Below are positions 36,401 through 48,400 of a DNA stretch of 64,000 nt, piece by piece. Position numbers and translations under genes: made by a program. How positions within the stretch are numbered: the first letter of the stretch is position 1; the number at the start of each line of letters is the position of its first letter. The notes below the pieces were generated by a model that had not been told where the DNA came from, did not search any database, and worked only from the letters and a program-made list of their open reading frames with translations. The stretch comes from Talpa occidentalis (taxonomy: Eukaryota; Chordata; Mammalia; Eulipotyphla; Talpidae). Where the stretch lies: the NCBI RefSeq assembly GCF_014898055.3, contig NW_023604295.1, forward strand, positions 139,158,676 through 139,222,675, written 5' to 3'.

Positions 36401-39400
36401 AATCTAGAAAACTTAAATAAGGGACCAGGAAAATGAATAACTATAGGAAAGTGAAAATCAAAATCAACAAAAAACTATGAACCAGAGACACACTATGGGG
36501 GGGTGGGGAGTCAAAATAAGGCGGTTGCAATTGTATGGGGAATATAAAAATAAAATTTATTTGAAAAGAAAAGAAATATGAAATATTAGGATAGATATTA
36601 AAGCAGCCATTTAAATGTTAAGAAAACATCTCAGATATTTGAGACTGGTTGTTGTTAATATATCAAGACTGGTTATTGAACTATTTTGTTCTCCTCCTAA
36701 ATTCATTCCTCAATCTTCCATAAAGTTTGATTTTGGTATTTTTTCCCCCTACTTTATGGGAAATTCTATAAATACTAACTACGGTAGTTTATTTTGATGG
36801 AGCTTTTGGTCGTCATGAGAAATTCCTACATTGAAACCTCATGCCATTGTAGATAATTAAAAAGAAGAGACCAATTATTGATAATTTTAAAGGGAGATAA
36901 AACAGATGGTAAAGTAAGTTTTTGCCAAGAAATCTTGGTTAAGGTAAAGCAAGATAGGAATGATGGGTAGGGAGACAGTGGGTCCGTATTTTAAAGCTAC
37001 ACAGTTTTAGGAGGGGAAAAAAGGAAAGATCTGAATGGAATAGAACTTCAGTTTTTCTGTGAAGCTGTGAGGGATATTAGTTAAAAACCAGTTATTGGGT
37101 CTCCCTGGTGGCTCAGCGGGTTAAACACAGTGCTGTCAAGCTGTCTGCAGTGTGGGTTCGATTCCCAGCTGGCCAGGGAGCTACCCACATGGCATGGCAG
37201 ACCTCTCCTGTCTTGCCTTGTGTTCCCCTTGGTAGTGTTTTCAGTTTTCTGCCTGTTCTGCTCCCCGCTCTGTCTCTGGTGAATTCTCCCACCCTCCCAC
37301 GCCTCTGGCCTGTACCCCAGTTTTTGTATAAATAAAAAATAAACAAATAAATCTAAAAAAAAAGGTATTCATGGAGCTTGTAGACACATGAAAGAGAAAT
37401 ATAGTCACAGACCAACAAGCCTGTGGGGTGCTCTGATAGCAGGTACAGATAACACCTTGCTAGGCGTGGCAGGTAGAAAGCCTCAAGATGATTCTGATTC
37501 CCAGGTGGGGAAATTCTGGTACCAGACAGAATCTCACAAAGGATGTTTGTGAGGAAAGACATTTTAATTCCCAAATGACTCGTCAAGTATAAAAAATTAA
37601 ATTCCTCAACATATTCAAGCCAAGGCCTCACAGCACCCTGAGTGGAACAGTCTCTGCTATCCCTCGGGGCTGGGACAGTTTGAAGTCTGTGGTATGCACT
37701 TATCTACAGTGACCATTTCCACCTATGTCCACTCCTTAGTGGGCCCTGGTGTTGTAAAATTCACCTTCAACAGGCAGAAACTTTTTTTTTTCCCAAGATT
37801 TTATTTATTTATGCACAAAAGAACTGAGGTCTAGGCCAGAGGTGCGGGGGATGAGAGGATTCACCAGAGACAGAGTGGGGAGCAGAACAGGTGGATCTGC
37901 TGAAATACACTGTTGAGGGGAGCAGCGGGTGAGACAGGAGAGGTCTGCTGCACCATGTGGGTCAGCTCCCTGGCCGGGGATCGAACTCGTGCTGCAGTGG
38001 CTGACAATAGCTTGATAGTATTGTGTGTTTAACCAAGGCGGACCCCAGGGCAGACATATTTCACATTTCTTTCAATATTTGTAGCACCTTTAATTTCATA
38101 ACCATTTCCATAATTCTTTTGATGTCACAAGAATTATGGGTTATTTTTAAATCATGGAGAATAGGGTCAAGCACCAGTAAAATTATACACGAGTTGCCCT
38201 TTAAGGATTTGGTTGCTCTTGTTTTGAGGTCCTCCAAGTCAGCCCAGACAACAGATTTCACTTTTCATTGACAGCTGTGTGAAGGGATTTAATGGTCTCA
38301 CACATTTTAAGCTTATTGCCATTTATATTTCTGGATTCATCCCCGTATGCACAACAGACTCTCTTTCCAAGGGCACACTGTCTTCCTCATCCTGTTAATA
38401 AGTGATTGGAGGGCTGGCCACTGAGATTTTCTTTTGTTTGAATGGCCACATTTTCCCTGGTTAGATCTGGTAAATTTTCTGAAATCTCTCATAGTTGACA
38501 GTAACTTGTAGAGCATATAGATGTCTGTTCCAGGACAATCTTCGATGCCTTGAGGGATTTCTTCTGGGCATTAAAAACTTTTATTTTTAACCTACCCTTC
38601 AGCATTAATTAGAACAAATTTTAACTCTCCATAAACTATACGTGCAAGCAAATTCCCCACAGCATAGGTTCTAACAATCTTGAGAAAGGACCTTCTAGAC
38701 CCCATTGACCTGTAATTAGAAATTCCCCCAAGAAAAATCTAGGCTAAAAATCAAAATAAGTTAGGTTAGACTTTCTTTTTAACAGATGTTATTAGTTCTG
38801 AGCATTTAAATAATGGGTCAAGAAAAGGTTGAGGTTTCCTTTAAGAACCCATATTTTTTTAACCTGGTTTTTACTGTTTCTCTTAATTGATGTCTTCAGA
38901 AATGTATATCATATAGTCGCTTAAGAATAACAGATAGAAAAAAATTGATATGGGGGCCTCCCTTGTGGTGCAAGGGGTTAAGATGCAACCTGTGAAGCTG
39001 TCCACAGCCACTGCAGCACAAGTTTGAGCCCCAGCCAGGGAGCTACCCACATGGCACTGACTGGCCCGCTGCTCCCCTCAACAATGTCTTTCAGTACATC
39101 TGCCTGTTCTGCTCCCTACTCTGTCTCTGGTGAATCTTCTCACCCCTCCGCACCTCTGGCCTCTACCCCAGTTCTTCTATGCATAAATAAATAAATCTTT
39201 TTTAAAAAAAGAAAAAAAATTTATATGAATTGTGGCCTTAAATATGTTGCTTAACTAATTGTAACAAGACCCACTGGTGTATTTTGCTAAAGGAAATCTC
39301 TGCGCTTGGATAATGGGACGGCGTTGGATGGCAGCATCCAGTTTTTGTCATTAGATAGTGAACATTAGTTGAAATAGAGTGGAAAACTTCCTCAGTAATT

Positions 39401-42400
39401 CCCTGGGTTTCCAGAAAACATACAATAAAAGTTCAAAATCACACAAAGTTATGATCCCAGTAAGCACATGTGTAGACAGGCTAATACAAACAGATTATTC
39501 CTTTCAATACATCAGCAGATATTAATGTTAGTAATTAAGGGAACCTTATGTGGTCCTCGACAGTGAGATTTCAATGAAAGATTTTCATAGATGTTTCTAG
39601 GATGAAACCAATGACACTATTTGTGTGAGGCCGTTAGCCTCTACCTGGGAATGATGAGACTAGAGAAATACTGTCAGAATCTGTCAAAACAGAGTAGTAG
39701 TGTTTGATGCTACATGTAACTTTAGAAGATCCAAGGTGCTGGGGCCTACCTTTCTCTTAGCTGATGACCTTGATTCATACTTTACTGAGAAAATTGAACT
39801 AATCCGTAGAGAAATTATGCAACCTCATCCATCTACCTACCAGCATCCACACCTATATACATAACCTGCTGTCCTTCCTGACACTATAGATGAACTGTTC
39901 ATGTTCCTATGGGGACCAAAATGTGTCCTTAAACATCCCTTCTTGCCTACTGAACATCATTCTGTTCTGTTCTCTCTCCTGCCTGAGTAATGTTTTCCTC
40001 TCTACTCCACCATTTCCAGCAACATACAAACATATTCCATCTTAAAACAAACAAAACAGTTCCCCCTCAGTTACCACCTACTTCTGTGTCTTCATGCTGG
40101 CTCACTGCCTCTAGCTCCTCCCCTGACCACTTAAACTCACTCCAATCAGGCTGCCGCCTCCTACCACTTCTCCAAAACTCTTGTGACTAATCTCCCCCAC
40201 ATGCTAAATCCATTGGTCAGGTCTCCATCTTGATATTCTGCCAGTACTTCCTTGTACAGTGTCTTTTCCTTGAAACATATTTTGCCTTGGCTTCCTGGAC
40301 ATTCCTTGCTTAGTTTTGCTCCAAATGCTGCCAATTGTCTTTTCAGTCTCCTTATCTCGTTCCCCCTTCTCGTCTCCCTGATTCCATACTGTCCATTTGC
40401 TGATTCCTCCACTTTTACCAAATATCAAAACACTGGGGTGTCCTAGACCTCAGTTCTTAGGTCTTTTCCTCTTTATCTATACTCAGCTCTTGCTGATCTT
40501 ACCCCGTCTCAAAGCTTTAGAAGTGGTTGGAATGCTGATTGCTAAGTAGATTCATTTCCAGATGGACTTCTCTGAATTCCAAACTCATGCCCAACCGCTG
40601 CCCTACACTCTACCTATGTGTTTAATAGACGTTTCAACCTTAATTTATCTAAAACCAAACACCTGACCTTCCTCTCCCACTATTCAATTCTTCTTCATCT
40701 CAGCTGATAATACTACTATTTTCCAATTGTTCAGGCCACAAACCACCAGCAAATCTTTGTTCTACCTTCAAAATACATCCAGAAATCTGTCCCCTTCTCA
40801 CCACACCTTATTCCTCTAGCTAGAATGTTCCAGCAGCCAGTGAGAGCATTTAAAAAAATAATACAGATTATATCTTTTATTTCATTCCTGTTGGAAAAAA
40901 ATATTATTTTCCCAATGATATTATTACCACCCATTTAAAATTACAATGTGCGATGCCCTCCCCTCATCTTACCCTCTTATTCTCCTCCAGATTGCTTTCA
41001 AAATGTTCTTGTGTACCTTAATGTTTCTTGCTTGTTATCACCTTTCTCTAGTATATAAAGTACACGAAGCTGAGAGAGGGTCGGGAGGTATTGATTTTAT
41101 CATTGATACATTCTGGCATCCAGAACAAGCCCTGGTACATAGTAAAGGGCCAATAAAGTCTTCTAAAATGAATGAATGTCATTCATTGGTGCATTTTTCA
41201 TGGAGAGAGATGCTTTTCCAGGTGTCACATACCACCTTTGTTGTCGGAGGATGTCAAAGGTGTAGACAAAGCCCTGTGAATAAAATGAACTATGACAGTG
41301 GTTGACTATCAGAATTTTAAACTAAATGGTGTATGTTCTTATCAAAGCTCTTAATTCAGTAATGTGAGCAGGCTTCACATGAGACAGTTGGGACTCTTTT
41401 ACTGTTTTATTTGGCATTGTGATAGCATGTCCTAGTTCAAGGTTACATTGTCTGTCTCCTTGCCAGGAACTATTATCAAATGTTGTAATGTCAGAATTAA
41501 GTCGAGGCAAAGATGTCTGGATAGGGGACAAAGAGGTCAGTCATGTGGATTCCCATTTTGGAAAGTAGAAAAGCAGGGCAGTTAGGTTTAGGGTAACCCA
41601 GTGAGAACGGTGATGTGGCAAATGACAAGACTTTTTCAGTTGTCCAATCAGAGACTGTTTTACTGTTTACTAAGTGATTGGGCTTTGCCAAAAGGGGGGG
41701 AGGTAGAACTTGAGAGTGGCCCGGGTTACCTGCCACAGGAAAGAACCAGTGCCCCATTCCATGTCACCGAGAAACGACAACCCACACAGCAGGCTCGGGT
41801 GGCACGGTGTTTGCTTCCAGCAAAAGGAGAGAATGCATGAGATCCAGCCCCCCTAAACGCCTCGGTGCTTACTGCTCACTGGATATGTCCAAGCTGGCAA
41901 GGGCAGGGTGACTGTGCACACACCCCATGGCGTGCTGCAGTGCAGGTATCCAGTGGATTCTGAAGTACAGAAAGCGGGGTTGTGCCTGAGGGTCAACTGC
42001 CCTCCTCACATGCTTGAGTAAAGAAAGGACCCCATGAGAAGTCTAGATCCCTTACTAGGCAATAAACCCAGCAGGGCTCTGGGGCACTCTGCCTCCAGCC
42101 CAAGGCCCATCCACGCAGCCAAGGCTGGTGGGAGGATATGAGATTCTGCTCAAGATTACTTCGCCCAACATTGATGGAGGTTGACATTGTGAGACTTAAA
42201 GGATGGCGGTTGTTGAAAGTACTTGTCACTGATTCCTTCCCACAGAAGTAGAGGAAGTCACCCACTATGGTCTTTAGGGTTATACAATAAATAGGAAATT
42301 CATCACCCAGACTCTGCTGGGAACCCTAAGAAGCCAGAGGACTTCAGAGGGCATTGCCCAAAACAGCTGCTAGTAAAGACTATTGCAAAGAAGATAAGAG

Positions 42401-45400
42401 ATTGTTGCTTTGGGGGTGATAGGGAAGCAGCCATTCATTTAGAAGCCAAAGCTTAAAATGTCATGAAGATCTTAAATCCGAGATCCTAAAAGTACGAAAC
42501 CTCATTGATGTTGAGGGAAAGCTTGTTCATAACAAATCTATATCTGCCCTATTTATCATCCTCTTAAAAATGTCCTGGCTAGTTTTTATCTACTAATTGG
42601 TTGCCATGGAAACCTACACTGAAATCTATCTTAATCTCCACTTGACTTGAGTGCATATAACTGGCTGAAGTCTTTTGTTAGGCAGAAAAATAAGACTCTT
42701 GGTGCATCTCAATTCAGGGCTTTAACAGATTCATGTATGAAAACAAAGTCAATGTGAAAGTAAGTTTTTCCCACCCTGAGTACTCAAGGCAGCCCTGTCC
42801 ACGCTTGATAATCGCAATAGACTCTAGAGTTCATCCAAGAAAGAGAAATCAGAGATAAATGTTCTGAGGACATGTGACATAGGTACCTGTACATTCACCT
42901 CTGATCCCCTACACCTCCTGAAAACACCATGAATATTTAAGCTCATATTTCTTAAGCTCCATAAATGCCTGTAGGATAAGAGCTGGTGCCATTTAAATTT
43001 TGAGGTTCTCTCTCTCTTTGACTTGGCTTTGACCTCATTACCCTTTACCTGGTTATGAGTTCTCCAGTTAAAGTTGAAAATAGTTTATTTATTTTACCCA
43101 CCATTTTTAGCTGTTTTCACTGAATTCTCTTTTGAGGAGCTTGGCTATACTTTTGGACATGGAAGGTTGTGTTCTATAATAGTTTCTGGTTTGAAAGCAT
43201 TCACACTTTGTATGCTTTCTTTTCACATGTGTAGAACTGGAGGGCCCTGGAATACACTCATTTTGGTTGTGTGCCAATTACTTTTTCCTTCATTTTTTTG
43301 GCCCCTCTCTTTTTAAACAACTGCATAGTAATTTGACAAAATGTATGTAAACAGCTGATTACATTACTTGACTTCAAGATTATTCTTCTCATTGGAATGC
43401 ACCTGGGCATGAAGTAATATAAATACATCTAAGTATTAAACTGTAATTTTGTTTAGAGTATGCGTGTGTTTACATGTATGTACGTATTTTCTACCAGACT
43501 GCTGCAATGAATAATAATGATTCCAGCCAGAATTTCTTGAGGCTGCTTAATGACTGTGTATACAGTGGCGTGGAAACTTTGGGAAAGGAACTCTTTATGT
43601 ACTTTGGACCAAAAGCCTTACGGTAAGATAAACCTGTACCATACATCTTACTTCTTCTCTCCTTTTAAAGATGGGGAGAAGGCTTTACTTGCAGTTTGTC
43701 AATGTCACATTTAATCATGTAGAAAGTACTCTGTTTTGAAAACAGCTGTAACGTAAGAGATTGAGATTCTATCATGGAAGGAAATAAGCAGAAGAAGAAT
43801 AAATTATGATGTCATCGTTACTTGGAGGGTTAGTCAATTTCTTTTTTAAAAATGGATAGGCTGGCAGGGCATCTGGAGAGGTATCAGAACAACACAAATC
43901 TATTTTGTCTAAAATCCCTACACTGTTCTTCTCCCCACTTGTGTTCAACAAATAGGTATTATATTTAGTGACATTGAGTTCTTTACATTTATGACAGCTC
44001 CTAGTTTGGATTAACTGTGTCTATGGATTTTTCTATATATTTTTTGTCTTCCTTCTTTCTCTGAAGCCTTGAATGGAATTTGGAAGGTTATTTACAGATT
44101 TCAAAAGCTTTCCATAAAAATAACAGGTCTTCCATATTTTTACAGTTCCTATGAAAATTCATTGCCAATCTATTGGCAAAGAAGGACAAACAGTCTACTA
44201 CCTTCTTTTTCTTAATGATAAAAAATGTCAAAATATATGCCATTGCCCTGTCACCTGTTTATTTTTTGCAGGAAATTGAAACCACCTATGCAGTCGTATA
44301 TCTATCAAATCTCAGTCTTCTCAGTACTCTCTGAGTTTAGACTAAGCTATTGCAAATTTGAAGATTGGTGTTGCTTCCTTAAATCTTTTTAAATGTTTCC
44401 TTAAGATATTGAACAGTTTCACTTGCTTAAAAGAAAAGTCCTAATACTGAGCCCTGTGCATCAAATTCAAGGTGAATAATGGTCATAGAGAGATAATGCG
44501 ACTCTGTGATTATTTATTGCATCTCATCTACTACAGGCTTAGAGTCTTCAGAGTTGATGCGATTGCATTTCCTTTCTGGTATTCTCTCTTCATTGTCAGC
44601 TGTGGCTGCCCTTGGACAACATTGTCACTTCATGGTTTTTCTTAGTGTGGAATTGATAACATCAGCATATGCCTACCAGTTCATGCTGTAATGATCTACT
44701 GCAGGTTGCATTACTGTGTAGTAGAATGATGTGATTGAAAACTCTTAGCTCTGAAAAGAGTAAGACACAATGGATCCATGTAAGATAGCTGAAAACATTG
44801 ACATGTTATTGATTCTCTGGTGTTAGGTGCTGATTTATTTCTGCAGGATGAGAGGGAGGATTTTATCAATGTTCTCCACCAGAGTGATAAGGAGGAAATC
44901 ATTTCTCAGTGCCAGGCTGTCAGTAAGTGTTCCATGAAGTTCTAACCAAGGGCAATCGCTTTTTTGAACAAAGGGAACTAGTGCTGTCCCTGGAGAGTGT
45001 GTATCTCAGTATATGGGTGGGGAGAGGATTAGTGGTTTGCTTCTTCAATTTCCTACAACCTTAATGTCTATTTGATAAAAACAGATCAAGGTCAATGGCA
45101 GATCAGCTGTGTGAATATGAAAGAGGGAAGCTAAACTCAACTGTATCCCTTTCACCATTTAATATAAGTTTAAAGAACAGAAAACAAAACACTTTCAAGA
45201 GTGGAGGATGGGTGACTGTCAAGAAATGGGATCTTTTGTGAGTCTGCAGGTCTGTGAGCATGAACTAGAAATACAGCCTTCATCTGTGATTTCAGTTTTC
45301 AACCCCCCGGACTGGTCTGCATTTTAGAAAGCAGAACGCAAGATATGTGCTTAATAATGACTTGCAGTTTTCCTTTAATGGCAGATATACACAATTAAGA

Positions 45401-48400
45401 TTGCCCATTATTTTAGTGTATTTTACAGGGCAGACCATGAATGATTATGGGATTCATTTGTTATGAGAGTAAAATGCAGGCAGAGCCCTCCGTAAGGAAA
45501 TCTGCCATGGAAAAGGTCATGCTTCAGAAAGATAAAAATTGGACAGTGACTATTTCTGTTCCTAAAAGATGTATCAGAATGTACCATCAAATACTAAAAA
45601 TTATTCCATATCCATTTATTGTAGCAGCACATTTATGGTGCTATGTGTCATTAATACCCATAACTATTTCTGAACACTTTACAGAAGCTCTTTATCTGTG
45701 ACAAAACAAGTCATTTTTAAATTTCTTGTTTTCAGTGTAACAAATGCTAGAGCAAACTGAGCAATAATGAACAAGCAAGAATAAATTTATAGCCTCCCAA
45801 GCCCTCTGCAGAATATAACCTCTAATAACTTTTTATGCATATATGCTCCTACTTAGTGGACATACATCTCTGAGTCTGTTCCCCTAGACACACCTTCCTA
45901 TAAGCTGCCATTTTCAATCAAAATGTTAACAGCTGTTACATCTTGGACTAACATTTAAAAGGTATATATTTTTAATGACTATCTCTTTCCAAAACATTTT
46001 GCTTCTTCCAATTTGTGATTTATATGACTCTGATAGCTTGCAATTATCATACATACTCAGAGACCCAGAAACTAGATCTGAAATATTTTGGAGTCTTTGC
46101 CATTTTAGAAAAGCTTAATACATTATTGATTTTGTAATTTATTGGAGTTTAAGTCATATGATCCCATGTTAAACAGATATGCCAGAGGTAAAACAACAGT
46201 TCTTTTTAGTTTGCTATAAAGTCTATGAAAGCCAGCATATGCTACTTATAAAAGTTTTTTATTTTTCCCCACCCCTACCCCATCTCCACAAAATCATTTT
46301 TATCATCTATGTATAGTTTCTATAATCTGTTCATAACATGTTAGAAAACATTGAGCTGGATATATCATCATCTTTATCAAGATAAAGATTCTAAACTAAA
46401 CACTTTAGAAGAGTAAATACCTACTGTTCGTCCAACATCTCCACCTGTCTTTTGGGAACAGCATTTCTGCTGGAATCTGGTCATGTGACAATAACTGCAG
46501 GGTTAAAGTTGGATCTTAGGACCAGGTGGGATTGGTGATGGTCTTCTGCTCTATGTAGGCTGGTTTTATTTTCTATTGCCTCACACCATCTTCTGGATAA
46601 GATAAGCCACCTCAAGAACAAGTGCCTCACACTCCCAGCTTCCCTACACAAGAGGGCCTGGCCCTCCTCAGCTCTGGAAGAGAAAGCCGCATGGGGAACT
46701 GAGTCTGAATCAAATGACTCTATGAGAAATTAGGTTATGTAAGGTTTTGTTAAATTGCACTCTCTTTCTCACTGAAATCTGCCACTGTCTTCCCCTCCAC
46801 AGCGAGACCTCTCTTGGCTTCCCTGGTGCTCTTGTTGGGAAACATTCCCATAAAGAGCTTCTGTGTTAAATCTCCTAGAACTAACAGGAACTGACCTCCC
46901 TGGGTCCCAATTCATAAATCAAAGTCTGATAAATCTAACTTGAAGAATGATGGATCCAGTTTGACTCAGGTGTCCATTCCTGAATCATGTGTGTCAAAGG
47001 TGTGGGATGAAGGACAGAAATCACCCAAGGTTGAACCTAATCCCCACCCCTGGTAGGCAGAGCCAAACTATGCAGAGTGATGTTGTATTGGGATAGAGGG
47101 ACCTTGAGAGGACCAAGAGATAGAAATAGGGCCTCCCCGGTGGCGCTGTGGTTGAGCGCTGGGTTGCGAAGCTGCCTGCGGCCTCTGCAGCAACGGTTCA
47201 ATACCCAGCTGCTCCCCGGCCACTGAAGGAGGGTCCCGCATGGTGCGCAGACCTCTCCTGCTGCCCGCTGCTCCCCTCAGCAGTGTACTTCGGTCCTTCT
47301 GCCTGCTCTGCTCCCCGCTCTGGCTCTGGTGAATTCTCTCACCCTCCCACGCTTCTGACTGTACCCAGTGCATGTATAAACAAAACAAACAAACAAACAA
47401 ACAAACAAATAAATAAATAAAACATGCCTCTATTAAAAAAAAAAAGAGATAGAAATAGAATCTAACATAATTTTACTAAAACAGGTTAATTATGATGAAG
47501 AATCTTGAAAAACAAACCTAACATTTGAATGTTGATACGACGTAGGCCTCTGTATCCCGGCCTGTAAAAGATCAGTAGGTGGGGCCTCCCTGGTGGTGCA
47601 AGAAGTTATGCACTTCACTATGAAGCAATCTGCAGCCTCTGCAGCACGAGTTCGATCCCCAGCTGGCCAGGGAGCAACCCACATGGCGCAGCAGACCTCT
47701 CCTGCCACGCCCGCTGCTCCCCTCAGCAGTGTACTTCAGTTAATCTGCCTGTTCTGTTCCCCACTCTGTCTTTGGTGACTCCTCTCACCCCCCACATCTC
47801 TGGCCTATGCCCCAGCTCTTGTATGCATAAATAAATAAATCTTAAAAAAAAAAAAAGATTAGCATGTGGTTGTTATAATAGTGTAGGTGCTTACTGAACC
47901 TCAAGAATAATCATAATATTCTAGATAATCATAATATTTTTCCTAATATATGATAAGAAGCACTTAACAATAAAACACAAAATTTACTGGTTTATTGGGA
48001 GTCAGTTATCATAAGATTTAGCTCTTTAATTTTATTTAAAATGGAAAAAATTCACTTTATGTACATTTTCCCTAAATTTTTTAAATGAGTAAGACCCAAC
48101 AAGGCATGTTTATTTGATTCAGGGTTCTCATTGGGGCTACTTCTGCATTTGATCTGGGTCTTAACCTTTGAGATTGTTTTATGTGGATGCAGTTTCATTA
48201 TAGAAAGTGATTTAGAATCCACTTTATGAGGCATGCAGCTGAAAAGATTTTAGATATGATGGCTTCTGGGCATGACAGTTGTACACCTTTCGCTAGGGTT
48301 GAACCTCCACAAGCTAAATTATGGAGTACTTACAGGCACACATTTTTCCTGTCAGGAACCATGGGGCGTGTAAAATGCATTTATGATTGATAGTCAGATA

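Larger units (their letters stand above)
30455..43497 (+). other. NEIL3: NEIL3 intron 1 (13.0 kb)
   Basis: Bounded by GTGAGC and CTACCAG. It contains L2 and MIR pieces, one young L1 3' end, three SINEs and a 1.4-kb L2 (listed separately). The stretches 30455-31699, 32551-33225, 34616-36350, 36586-37096, 38046-38952 and 41171-43497 hold no gene or repeat that I can name. Confidence 0.9.

Noticed and set aside
45441..45701. 86-codon frame in intron 2
   Set aside because: No recognisable domain, no splice pattern and no repeat support; consistent with chance.
47858..47870. AAGATTAGCATG, a fragment seen in U6 RNA
   Set aside because: The rest of U6 is absent; this is the A-rich SINE end plus flank.
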